Positions 1 to 6,940 are shown, numbered from the stretch's first letter. The stretch is DNA of 7,262 bases from Candidatus Odinarchaeota archaeon (GCA_021162905.1 JAGGXT010000298.1:1-7262); one strand, 5' to 3'. Translations and numbers: made by a program. The notes: a model not told the origin generated them from the letters alone.

Positions 1-66
1 ACATATAACTATTTTCTTAAATTAGTTAAAAAGTTTATGTTTACAGAGATATAAATATCAAATAGA
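1..66 (-). terminator. AT-rich 3' flank of the GlmU-like gene with a T5 tract
   Basis: Downstream of the GlmU-like stop codon the minus strand is AT-rich and contains a T5 run at 28-32, a possible U-rich terminator. Nothing else is recognisable in these 66 bases. Confidence 0.3.
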
Positions 67-1350
67 TTAAAGTAATTTCCATTCTTTTAATACAATATCT
101 TCCTTTTTTAAAACTAAAGTATTAGGCGGTACATCTTTATAAATGACTACACCTGGACCTATTGCACTATTATTGCCTATGATTACACCTGGCATGAGCA
201 TAGCATTAATTCCAGTTTTAACATTATCTCCTATAAATGCTCCTAATTTTCTCCTTCTGGTGTCTATTCTTTGGCCTTTTATGGTCATTTTTATTGTTTT
301 GTCATCAAGACGCAGATTTGCAGTGATCGTTCCAGCACCAAAATTTACATTTGAACCTATAACACTATCTCCGACATAAGAAAGATGAGCTATATGAACA
401 TTGTCGAAAAGGACACTGTTTTTAATTTCACATGCATTACCAATTCTAGAGTTTTCACCAATTGTAGTATATGGTCTAATGAATGTATTTGGCCCTATAT
501 CTGCGTTTTTCATTATCAAAGCAGGACCAATTATATAAACTCCAGAACGTATTATAGCTCCTTTTTCAATTATTACTGGACCATGTAATGTTGCACCTCT
601 TTCAACAAAGCCATCAATTTTGTGAGATTTCCTTTTGAGAATTATCTTGTTGGCCTCTAGTATATCCCATGGCCTGCCAATATCTATCCACCACTTCTTC
701 AGTTCAATTAAATTAACAGTCTTTCCATCGTTTATCATTCTCTGAATTGCGTCAGGCAATTCAACTTCACCACGTTCGGAGATAGAAGTTGATTTCAAAT
801 AGTCAAAAATTTGATCATTGAATATGTAAATACCTGCATTAGCAATATTAGAATTCACAGATCCCTTAACAGGTTTTTCAATTATTTTTGAAATTTTTTT
901 ACCATCATAAGTTATTATAGCTGCGAATTGTGATACATCCTCGACCTTTATTCCAGCAACTATGGCAGTAGCATTTGTTTTTTTGTATTCAGATAGAAGG
1001 CATGTAATATTATCTTTATGTGTTAAGAGATCACCGTATAGCATTAAAAAATCGGATCCATGGAGATACTTTTCAACATAAAGCAGTGCATCCCCGGTCC
1101 CTAATAAATCTGGTTGTTCTACATATGTTATAGAAACACCAAATTTTGTTCCGTCTCCAAGATATTCAGTTATTTTTTCCTTGAGATAGTGAACAACTAT
1201 AATAATATCACGAATACCAGATTCTCTTAAATTGATAATTGTATGTTCTATAATTGGTTTTCCAGCTATCGGAATTAAAACTTTAGGCCTTGTATAAGTA
1301 AAAGGGCGTAAACGTTTACCCTCACCAGCAGCAAGTATTACTGCCTTTAT
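67..1350 (-). CDS. GlmU-like bifunctional sugar-1-phosphate nucleotidylyltransferase / amino-sugar-1-phosphate acetyltransferase, ATA start
   Basis: The 427-residue product should make nucleotide sugars such as UDP-GlcNAc in the cytoplasm, activating sugar-1-phosphates and acetylating amino-sugar-1-phosphates. The N-terminal Rossmann-type half (about 1-250) shows LAAGEGKRLRP at 6-16, Lys23 in TRPK, GTGDA at 84-88, a metal-binding Asp107 in YGD, EKP at 158-160, NAG at 171-173 and Asp223 in WWIDIG. From about 252 to 405 there are left-handed beta-helix hexapeptides. His322, Tyr325, Asn345, Lys351 and Lys354 have the spacing I recall for the acetyltransferase site of Sulfolobus tokodaii ST0452. 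The start is unusual. The frame is open from 1044 back to an in-frame TGA just upstream, with no ATG, GTG or TTG before Met103. The family's MKAVILAAG start reads ATA-AAG-GCA, seven bases after AGGAGG. Family confidence is high; the exact sugar is not determined. Confidence 0.9.
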   Translation of the reverse strand: MKAVILAAGEGKRLRPFTYTRPKVLIPIAGKPIIEHTIINLRESGIRDIIIVVHYLKEKITEYLGDGTKFGVSITYVEQPDLLGTGDALLYVEKYLHGSDFLMLYGDLLTHKDNITCLLSEYKKTNATAIVAGIKVEDVSQFAAIITYDGKKISKIIEKPVKGSVNSNIANAGIYIFNDQIFDYLKSTSISERGEVELPDAIQRMINDGKTVNLIELKKWWIDIGRPWDILEANKIILKRKSHKIDGFVERGATLHGPVIIEKGAIIRSGVYIIGPALIMKNADIGPNTFIRPYTTIGENSRIGNACEIKNSVLFDNVHIAHLSYVGDSVIGSNVNFGAGTITANLRLDDKTIKMTIKGQRIDTRRRKLGAFIGDNVKTGINAMLMPGVIIGNNSAIGPGVVIYKDVPPNTLVLKKEDIVLKEWKLL

Positions 1351-1356
1351 AGTGAA

Positions 1357-1363
1357 CCCTCCT
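1357..1363 (-). promoter_or_regulatory. Shine-Dalgarno site that fixes the ATA start of the GlmU-like gene
   Basis: The minus strand reads AGGAGGG here, followed by six bases and then ATA at 1350-1348. The next codons match the invariant N-terminus of sugar nucleotidylyltransferases. No ATG, GTG or TTG lies in frame between the upstream in-frame TGA and position 1044. The spacing supports initiation exactly at the ATA codon, or at an ATG misread as ATA. Confidence 0.75.
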
Positions 1364-1390
1364 ATTAGTCATAAAAAATTAAAGCACAAT

Positions 1391-1404
1391 ATTAAAAATA
1401 TAAT
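1391..1404 (-). promoter_or_regulatory. Proximal TATA-like box for the GlmU-like gene
   Basis: The minus strand reads ATTATATTTTTAAT. Transcription about 25 bases downstream would begin near 1372, giving a short leader of roughly 22 bases that carries the AGGAGGG ribosome site. The region is AT-rich, so this is a pattern-based inference. Confidence 0.35.
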
Positions 1405-1408
1405 CTAT

Positions 1409-1426
1409 TATCTCATATATCTCATA
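1409..1426. repeat. Two perfect tandem copies of a 9-base unit
   Basis: TATCTCATA occurs at 1409-1417 and again immediately at 1418-1426. The pair lies between the two TATA-like boxes upstream of the GlmU-like gene, where an archaeal transcription factor could bind. Chance duplication in AT-rich spacer DNA is possible. Confidence 0.6.
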
Positions 1427-1446
1427 AAATTAAGACTTTTACTAAA

Positions 1447-1465
1447 GTATTTATATGCAATTGCA
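1447..1465 (-). promoter_or_regulatory. Distal TATA-like box with adjoining TGCAATTGCA palindrome
   Basis: The minus strand reads a 10-base perfect palindrome (TGCAATTGCA, 1456-1465) running into ATAAATAC, which resembles an archaeal BRE/TATA element. It begins only about 15 bases past the rps3ae stop codon. It would start a transcript near 1425, with a leader of about 75 bases before the GlmU-like gene. It could be the main promoter, or one of two together with the box at 1391-1404. Confidence 0.35.
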
Positions 1466-1479
1466 ATATCTCTATGACT

Positions 1480-2157
1480 TTATTGTCCCTCTTGAATCTC
1501 AATTTTCTCTTCGGTCTTTTCCTCTTCAGCACTAACTTCTTCATGCACAATAGGCGTTTCAGGTGCACGTAATAATTTTGATTTTCTAACCTCAACTCGT
1601 CGAAGGGGCACTATCTTTTTAGCTTTATTGTATATTTCGGATGCAATTTTACCAAGTACAGCTTCTCTAACAAATTCTTCAAACGTTAATGCTTGCGCTT
1701 TTGCCTCTACAATTTCTTTCATAACTTTTCGAATTGCAACATCCTTACTTGTTTGAATCCTATATCTTGTAAAAGCTGAAGGATATACTCTCAATACATA
1801 TCCATCTTTAGTTGTAACTTTAAAAATGCCATCAACGAACGATGTTCCTCGTCTTATTAAACTCTTTAGATAATCCCTTGTTAGATCATGCCCTTTAAAT
1901 CGTGTATATGCAATTTCCCCCTTGACATCAATAATTTGAAAATACAGGAGAATATGAATTTGAGAGAAGTCTCCCGTTATATTATAAAGTGTTGTTTCGA
2001 CTACTCGACCATATAGTAAGGATGGATCGCTTGCTGGAATTGAACCTATTTCAATATTACCAAAATAACTTGGCGCTAGTACCGTATACCATTTTTTTAG
2101 CTTCCATTTATCTTTCATAACTGCAACATGTCTGCCTCTTCTCTTTCTAGGGGGCAT
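1480..2157 (-). CDS. rps3ae: Ribosomal protein S3Ae (eS1)
   Basis: This 225-residue small-subunit ribosomal protein is found in archaea and eukaryotes and sits on the platform side of the 30S subunit. Recognition rests on the basic N-terminus (PPRKRRGRH), the following KLKKWYTVLAP segment, GHDLTRDYLKSLIRRGTS in the middle, and VTTKDGYVLRV. The last 25 or so residues form a Glu/Lys-rich acidic tail, probably disordered and variable in the family. I start it at ATG 2157-2155 because AGAGGTG lies six bases upstream. A GTG three codons earlier is itself part of that Shine-Dalgarno sequence and is unlikely to be the start. It is transcribed away from rps15 and has a 129-base gap to the GlmU-like gene. 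Confidence 0.97.
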   Translation of the reverse strand: MPPRKRRGRHVAVMKDKWKLKKWYTVLAPSYFGNIEIGSIPASDPSLLYGRVVETTLYNITGDFSQIHILLYFQIIDVKGEIAYTRFKGHDLTRDYLKSLIRRGTSFVDGIFKVTTKDGYVLRVYPSAFTRYRIQTSKDVAIRKVMKEIVEAKAQALTFEEFVREAVLGKIASEIYNKAKKIVPLRRVEVRKSKLLRAPETPIVHEEVSAEEEKTEEKIEIQEGQ

Positions 2158-2163
2158 TATATA

Positions 2164-2170
2164 CACCTCT
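2164..2170 (-). promoter_or_regulatory. Shine-Dalgarno site deciding the rps3ae start
   Basis: The minus strand reads AGAGGTG, then six bases (TATATA), then ATG. Because the only upstream in-frame start-like codon (GTG 2166-2164) lies inside this site, the ATG at 2157 is the better start. Confidence 0.75.
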
Positions 2171-2249
2171 GAATTTAAGGTATATTAGCATCAGATATGT
2201 TTATCATTTGCATGAATTTTAATCAGCTGGTCTTAGTGGGGGTTTTGAA

Positions 2250-2257
2250 ATTATAAA
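2250..2257 (-). promoter_or_regulatory. Candidate TATA box for rps3ae
   Basis: The minus strand reads TTTATAAT within an AT-rich stretch. A transcript starting about 25 bases downstream would have a leader near 70 bases. Other AT-rich tracts nearby could serve instead. Confidence 0.3.
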
Positions 2258-2381
2258 TTTTTTGTTAAAATTAGAGATTTAGTCAGATAGTAACATTCGA
2301 AAATGGGTGATTTATAAATGATTTACCATGAGCCTTTAACTCCTAAGTGCTAAAACGGTGTTATATCACCTATTCTCAGAT

Positions 2382-2397
2382 GTTATCGTCAGATAAC
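2382..2397. repeat. Inverted repeat GTTATC-GTCA-GATAAC upstream of the rps15 promoter
   Basis: A perfect 6-base inverted repeat with a 4-base spacer ends nine bases before the TATA-like box of rps15. That is a usual place for archaeal activators, which bind upstream of BRE/TATA. It lies outside the predicted rps15 transcript, so a DNA-binding site fits better than an RNA hairpin. A binding protein is inferred only. Confidence 0.5.
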
Positions 2398-2405
2398 CAA
2401 CAAAC

Positions 2406-2414
2406 TTAAATATA
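2406..2414 (+). promoter_or_regulatory. TATA-like box of the rps15-recJ-pcc1 operon
   Basis: TTAAATATA is preceded by an A/C-rich BRE-like stretch (ACCAACAAAC). Transcription would begin near 2437-2440, leaving about 30 bases of leader before ATG 2469. This is the best-placed archaeal promoter match for the operon. Confidence 0.5.
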
Positions 2415-2436
2415 GTAGTTATTATTCTGATTTTAA

Positions 2437-2448
2437 CTATTATAATAG
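2437..2448. repeat. 12-base perfect palindrome at the predicted rps15 transcription start
   Basis: CTATTATAATAG equals its own reverse complement. It falls at the predicted start of transcription, where a bound repressor would block RNA polymerase. It also resembles a TATA element, though it is too close to the ATG to give a normal leader. Its role is not known. Confidence 0.45.
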
Positions 2449-2468
2449 CAATTATAAGAGGGAAGACA

Positions 2469-2924
2469 ATGGCTAGGATCCACAGAAGTAAGAAAGGAAA
2501 ATCCTCATCAACAAGACCTCCTAGGAAAGAGCCTCCCGAATGGGTTGATAAGGATCCCGAGTGGGTTATTAATAAAGTTGTAGAATTAGCAAGGCAGGGT
2601 TATTCTCAATCAATGATTGGTGTTATACTAAGAGATCAATATGGAATTCCATTAGTAAAACAAATCACTGGAAAGGGTATAAAAGAAATTTTGGAGGAGC
2701 ATAATTTAGCACCAAAGGTACCAGAAGACTTAGCTAATTTAATAAGAAGAGCTATAAGGGTTAGGAAGCATCTTGAAGTGCATAAAAAGGATTTACATTC
2801 AAAACGAGGACTTCAGCTTATTGAGGCTAAAATCCACAGACTATCAAAATATTATAAAAGAGTAGGCGTCTTACCGCCAGATTGGAAATATAAACCAGAA
2901 ACCGCACACCTCTTATTAAGGTAA
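2469..2924 (+). CDS. rps15: Ribosomal protein S15 (uS15, archaeal type)
   Basis: This 151-residue 30S subunit protein binds 16S rRNA in the central domain. It has the archaeal/eukaryotic N-terminal extension (basic start [12 protein letters not shown], then PEWV...[13 protein letters not shown] and the [17 protein letters not shown] segment). The conserved S15 core follows, with [25 protein letters not shown] helices and the RLSKYYKR motif near 123-130. Its length matches archaeal S15. GAGGG (2458-2462) lies six bases before the ATG. It heads an operon with recJ two bases downstream, and expression of recJ and pcc1 is probably tied to that of a ribosomal protein. Confidence 0.97.
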   Translation: MARIHRSKKGKSSSTRPPRKEPPEWVDKDPEWVINKVVELARQGYSQSMIGVILRDQYGIPLVKQITGKGIKEILEEHNLAPKVPEDLANLIRRAIRVRKHLEVHKKDLHSKRGLQLIEAKIHRLSKYYKRVGVLPPDWKYKPETAHLLLR

Positions 2925-2926
2925 TT

Positions 2927-4420
2927 ATGATGTCATCTGACGTTTCTTCTTTTATTTCTAAAGCGAAAGAAGTTGCGGATATTATTAAAGAGTATATAGA
3001 AGATAAGAAAAGAATTATTTTAATCTCTCATTATGATGCAGATGGCATTACAGCTTCAGGAATTCTTACCGAAGCTATAAGACGCATAGAAGGTATTTTC
3101 CAGACAAGAATTTATCGGCAATTAGAAGAGGCGTTTCTACCTGAAATAAAAAATTTCAGTAGTGGTTTACTTGTATTCCTAGATTTTGGCAGTGGCCAAC
3201 TATCATTAATTTCAAAATACATAAATGATAAAGAGGTGATAATCTTAGATCATCACACTCCAGAGATTATAGACACCTCCGCTATTGAGAATAAAATTAT
3301 TCATCTTAATCCGCATTTATATGGTATAGATGGTAGTGTTGAGATCAGCAGTGCAGGTATTGCTTATCTAGTAGCAAAGAATTTAGGAAACAATAATGAT
3401 CTATCTGCATATGCAGTTGTTGGTGCTTTAGGAGATAATCAAGACAAAGGTAAGCAAAATTCTCTTGTTGGGTTAAATTCAAAAATTGTTTTGGAAGACG
3501 CAAAGAATGCCGATGTGATTGAAGAAAAAAAGGGATTTACTTTTTTTGGTCATGAAACGAGACCCATCCATATAGCAATAGAGTATTCTACAGATCCATT
3601 TATACCCGAGTTATCTGGAAAAAGAGAGAATGTTATACGTTTCTTAAGAAATATTGGAATTCCATTAAAAGATAGTGAGGGAAAGTGGAGAACTCTTTCT
3701 TCTTTGACTATTGATGAATCGCGAACATTGGCTTCAGAATTAATAGCTCATATGTATAAGTATGGTGCATCATCTGAAGAAATGCGCTCTATAATAGGAT
3801 ACATATACATATTAAAAAGAGAGAAATCGGGAACTCCTCTTCGTGATGCAAGAGAATTTAGTACTTTGCTAAATAGTTGTGGCAGATTAGGTTCCCCAGA
3901 ATTAGGAGTTATTATTTTGATGGGAGAGCGGAGGGAGTTCTATAGAGAAGCTCTTAAAAAGTACTCTCAGTATAAACAAGAGATTTCAAATGCATTAAAC
4001 TGGCTTTATGATAACAGATTTAATGAGAATGTAGTAAGGGAATTAGAGTATGTACAATCATTCCATGGTGGAAAGAGTATTAGAGATACGATTATCGGTA
4101 CTGTTGCATCCATAGCTTTGCACTCAAGAATTTTAAAAAATGATAAGCCATTAGTGGCTTTTGCTATATCCGAAGACAATACGGTAAAAGTCTCGGGTCG
4201 TACAACTACAACTCTTGTTAAGCTTGGAGTTAATTTAGCTAAGGCGTTCAAGATCGCAGCTAAAAATATAAATTCTCCATACGTTGCTGGCGGTCACGAT
4301 ATAGCAGCAGGAGCAAGAATACCTTTAGGGAAAGAAGATGCCTTCTTGAAAGAAGTAAATGAGATAATAAAGAACCAATTAAGTATTATGAGAAAAGAGG
4401 GGGAAAATCTTGAATCTTAA
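2927..4420 (+). CDS. recJ: Archaeal RecJ-like DHH/DHHA1 single-strand nuclease (GAN/aRecJ family)
   Basis: This is a metal-dependent phosphoesterase of the DHH superfamily. Archaeal members act as exonucleases, and in some lineages they bind GINS in the replisome. The DHH domain carries HYDADG at 35-40, Asp86 in FLDFGSG, DHH at 108-110 and Asp170 in GALGDNQD. After a middle region come NSCGRLGSPELG (316-327), SGR at 423-425 and the DHHA1 signature GGHDIAAGA at 455-463. All catalytic motifs look intact and 497 residues is the normal length. Two adjacent ATGs (2927 and 2930) are possible starts; an AAGGT just upstream overlaps the rps15 stop, so coupled translation is likely. The family is clear. 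Whether it is the GINS-bound paralogue cannot be told from this sequence alone. Confidence 0.93.
   Translation: MMSSDVSSFISKAKEVADIIKEYIEDKKRIILISHYDADGITASGILTEAIRRIEGIFQTRIYRQLEEAFLPEIKNFSSGLLVFLDFGSGQLSLISKYINDKEVIILDHHTPEIIDTSAIENKIIHLNPHLYGIDGSVEISSAGIAYLVAKNLGNNNDLSAYAVVGALGDNQDKGKQNSLVGLNSKIVLEDAKNADVIEEKKGFTFFGHETRPIHIAIEYSTDPFIPELSGKRENVIRFLRNIGIPLKDSEGKWRTLSSLTIDESRTLASELIAHMYKYGASSEEMRSIIGYIYILKREKSGTPLRDAREFSTLLNSCGRLGSPELGVIILMGERREFYREALKKYSQYKQEISNALNWLYDNRFNENVVRELEYVQSFHGGKSIRDTIIGTVASIALHSRILKNDKPLVAFAISEDNTVKVSGRTTTTLVKLGVNLAKAFKIAAKNINSPYVAGGHDIAAGARIPLGKEDAFLKEVNEIIKNQLSIMRKEGENLES
4397..4403 (+). promoter_or_regulatory. Shine-Dalgarno site supporting the TTG start of pcc1
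   Basis: GAGGGGG lies within the last codons of recJ, six bases before TTG at 4410. It is the strongest ribosome site in this operon and justifies the non-ATG start. Confidence 0.75.
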
Positions 4421-4655
4421 AGCTTTTGCAAAAATAGAGCTTACATATGATAACGAAAAAGCTGCAAGAGTGATATTGGATTCGATTTCTCCCGATAATA
4501 TATCTGATAAGTTATTAAAGATTTCAAGCCACATTTCTGGAAATAAGGTTATTATTGCAGTTGAATGCACAAAAAGTATTGGCAGTTTTTTATCAACTCT
4601 GGACGACTTGCTTTTCAATATTCAGGCCGCTGAAAGAACTTTAGAAAAAATATAG
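4410..4655 (+). CDS. pcc1: KEOPS complex subunit Pcc1
   Basis: The 81-residue protein is the small dimerising subunit of KEOPS, which attaches threonylcarbamoyl to A37 of ANN-decoding tRNAs; Pcc1 contacts Kae1. Recognition rests on size, the beta-strand start (KAFAKIELTYD), an A-x-x-VILDSISPDN segment near 19-30, and the C-terminal helix with SFLSTLDDLLFNIQAAE (58-74), where Pcc1 proteins have S-x-R-S-x-x-N-D-hydrophobic. Here Leu-Ser-Thr-Leu-Asp takes that place, a slightly divergent version. The TTG start is supported by GAGGGGG six bases upstream and overlaps the recJ end by 11 bases, which suggests coupled translation. It ends two bases from the stop of the opposing HAM1 gene. Confidence 0.85.
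   Translation: MNLKAFAKIELTYDNEKAARVILDSISPDNISDKLLKISSHISGNKVIIAVECTKSIGSFLSTLDDLLFNIQAAERTLEKI
4645..4650 (-). terminator. U6 tract after the HAM1 gene
   Basis: On the minus strand six T residues begin seven bases after the HAM1 stop codon. They lie inside the last codons of the opposing pcc1 gene. This is the first candidate stop for the kae1-bud32-HAM1 transcript. Confidence 0.4.
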
Positions 4656-4657
4656 TA

Positions 4658-5212
4658 TTACTTTCTTTTATGTTCAAGCAACCAGTTAATAAATTCGTCG
4701 TAGGCTTTTTTCCTATGAGATATTTTATTCTTAATTTCACCAAGCTCTGAATATGTTTTATCCATACCTTCTGGTATAAATATTGGATCAAATCCCCACC
4801 TGGTCCCTCGAATGGACTTGCTTATAACACCGTTAACTCTTCCTTTAAAGAGCTTGACCCCATTTTCATCTACATAAGCAACTACTGTTAAAAAATACGC
4901 TTTACGATTAGCTACACCGTTCATTAGCTTTAAGATTCCCTCATTTCCAATAGTCTTATATACATACGAACTATATGGTCCAGGAAACCCACTTAATGCA
5001 TCAATAAAGAGCCCTGTGTCCTCTAAAAATAATGGTTTTTTTAGAACAGAGTATACATACTTTGCGCTCCACTCAGCAATCTGTTCAATACTCATACTTT
5101 GAATTTCAGGATATTCCAGTTGATGCCATATCACGTCAATATTAAATTTTGAGAAAATGTATTTTGCTTCATTATACTTATTCTCGTTTGATGTTACAAA
5201 AATTAACTTCAT
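4658..5212 (-). CDS. rdgB: XTP/dITP pyrophosphatase (HAM1/RdgB family)
   Basis: The enzyme hydrolyses non-canonical purine triphosphates (dITP, XTP, ITP) to monophosphates and pyrophosphate, keeping them out of DNA and RNA. Signature elements are TSNENKYNEAK at 7-17, LEDTGLFIDALSGFPGPYSS at 63-82 with catalytic Asp65, WGFDPIFIP at 139-147 and SHRKKA at 165-170. Its 184 residues match the family. I start at ATG 5212-5210, giving MKLIFVTSN, with AGGTGAT four bases upstream. The longer GTG start three codons earlier lies within that ribosome site. The site also contains the bud32 TGA stop, so the two genes are probably translationally coupled. It is the last gene of the kae1-bud32-HAM1 unit. Confidence 0.95.
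   Translation of the reverse strand: MKLIFVTSNENKYNEAKYIFSKFNIDVIWHQLEYPEIQSMSIEQIAEWSAKYVYSVLKKPLFLEDTGLFIDALSGFPGPYSSYVYKTIGNEGILKLMNGVANRKAYFLTVVAYVDENGVKLFKGRVNGVISKSIRGTRWGFDPIFIPEGMDKTYSELGEIKNKISHRKKAYDEFINWLLEHKRK
4661..4670 (+). terminator. U-rich tract after pcc1
   Basis: CTTTCTTTTA begins five bases after the pcc1 stop and lies inside the 3' end of the opposing HAM1 gene, where it encodes the Lys/Arg tail. Archaeal RNA polymerase commonly terminates at such U-rich tracts without a hairpin. Confidence 0.35.
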
Positions 5213-5216
5213 GCAT

Positions 5217-5223
5217 ATCACCT
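5217..5223 (-). promoter_or_regulatory. Ribosome site of the HAM1 gene containing the bud32 stop codon
   Basis: The minus strand reads AGGTGAT, matching the archaeal 16S rRNA 3' end. The TGA inside it is the bud32 stop, and ATG follows four bases later. A ribosome finishing bud32 would sit on the HAM1 initiation site. Confidence 0.75.
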
Positions 5224-5852
5224 TTCAGTAATGTATCTACCTCTTACTTCTATGCTGGCGATTCTATTAATTATTGCACTTCCTTGCTCTTTACCATATT
5301 CTTTTATATAAGCCTCAGTAATTATGTTAAAGGATTGCGGATAAAAATCGTTGTGCGTGCTTTTCAAAATTGTTTTAAGAAGATGCAAATCAACTGCTTT
5401 ATCTTCGATATTTGATGAGAAAAATCCCAATCCAAAATCTATGAAAAATAATGTGTTTTCATATATAATCATGTTTGATGTTGTCAAGTCTCCATGAATA
5501 ATATTATTCTTATGCAACTTAGCGACATATGTCCCAATATCAGAAAATATCTTGTAAATTTTATCATCTATCACTTTATTTTCATCTAAGATGCCCTTAA
5601 CTTTTTTACCAGCAAGATACTGCATAATTATAGTAGTATTGGGTATGTCTACAAAGTATATCAATGGTGTTGGTACGCCAGCTTTTCTTGCAGAGTACAT
5701 CAACTTAGCTTCGTGCCTCGTTCTTTCGATTCTTAATTTTAGATCCAACTCTGGTATTCGGTATCGTTTTGGTATTCTATATTTCTTAAGCACTAATCTA
5801 TTATTCCAATACTCAACATAGAGGTAAGCTTCAGCACCTTTATGAATCAGCA

Positions 5853-5853
<1 letters not shown>
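5218..5853 (-). CDS. bud32: KEOPS-associated atypical kinase/ATPase Bud32 (PRPK)
   Basis: This 211-residue small RIO-like kinase works in KEOPS as an ATPase next to Kae1. It has the family's short N-lobe with GAEA at 6-9, Lys23/Lys24 as candidate ATP-binding lysine, and Glu48 in TRHEA. The catalytic loop is HGDLTTSN at 120-127 (Asp122, Asn127), followed by DFG at 139-141 and EDKAVDL at 150-156. It ends in a basic Arg-Gly-Arg-Tyr tail typical of Bud32. It is encoded separately from Kae1. The start is GTG at 5853, with GGAGGG seven bases upstream, and shares one base with the kae1 stop (TAGTG). All catalytic residues appear present. Confidence 0.94.
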
Positions 5854-6869
<1,016 letters not shown>

Positions 6870-6893
6870 TCAAGAAAATATCTAAAAATGCTC

Positions 6894-6906
6894 TTTTAAA
6901 AATATA
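6894..6906 (-). promoter_or_regulatory. Candidate TATA box of the kae1 operon
   Basis: The minus strand reads TATATTTTTAAAA. A start about 26 bases downstream, near 6873, leaves a leader of about 28 bases with the GGAG ribosome site. AT-richness limits confidence. Confidence 0.4.
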
Positions 6907-6913
6907 GGTTGGC

Positions 6914-6940
6914 TAAAAAATTAGAAAATAAAAAGGAAGA
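6914..6940 (-). terminator. Pyrimidine- and U-rich terminator tract after the ferredoxin gene
   Basis: The minus strand carries successive T runs (TTTTT, TTTT and TTTTTT) after a CTTCTTCC stretch, about 45-70 bases beyond the ferredoxin stop. There is no hairpin, as is usual for archaeal intrinsic termination. It separates the ferredoxin transcript from the kae1 promoter just downstream. Confidence 0.5.

Larger units (their letters stand above)
2158..2468. other. Divergent intergenic region between rps3ae and rps15
   Basis: This 311-base stretch has no convincing gene. It holds the promoters of the two divergent ribosomal protein genes. It also contains a TATA-like palindrome ATTTATAAAT (2310-2319) overlapping two TGATTTA direct repeats one helical turn apart (2308-2314, 2319-2325), a GGTG/CACC inverted repeat (2357-2370), a GTTATC/GATAAC inverted repeat (2382-2397) and a 12-base palindrome (2437-2448). 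I looked for tRNA, C/D-box and H/ACA signatures and found none complete. Confidence 0.7.

Noticed and set aside
143..588. Plus-strand frames opposite the GlmU-like gene
   Set aside because: They are antisense to beta-helix repeats, with no plausible ribosome site or family resemblance.
67..1044. GlmU-like gene starting at the first ATG (Met at 1044), or as a broken gene
   Set aside because: The frame continues upstream without a stop for 102 codons that encode the conserved LAAGEGKRLRP and GTGDA motifs. There is no frameshift, so the gene is intact apart from its ATA first codon.
2158..2166. N-terminal extension of S3Ae from a GTG at 2166
   Set aside because: That GTG is part of the AGAGGTG ribosome site, and the ATG three codons later has correct spacing and fits the family's start.
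2281..2400. Possible C/D-box or H/ACA guide RNA or tRNA in the divergent spacer
   Set aside because: TGAT and CTGA words occur, but not in C/D order or spacing. There is an ACA near a short hairpin but no guide pocket, and no tRNA T-arm or cloverleaf could be built.
4379..4618. 79-codon minus-strand frame opposite pcc1
   Set aside because: It is a shadow of pcc1 and the recJ end: no ribosome site, no recognisable motif, and it would clash with the well-supported plus-strand genes.
5213..5221. N-terminal extension of the HAM1 protein from a GTG at 5221
   Set aside because: The GTG lies within AGGTGAT and overlaps the bud32 stop. Starting at ATG 5212 gives the usual MKLIFVTSN-type beginning.
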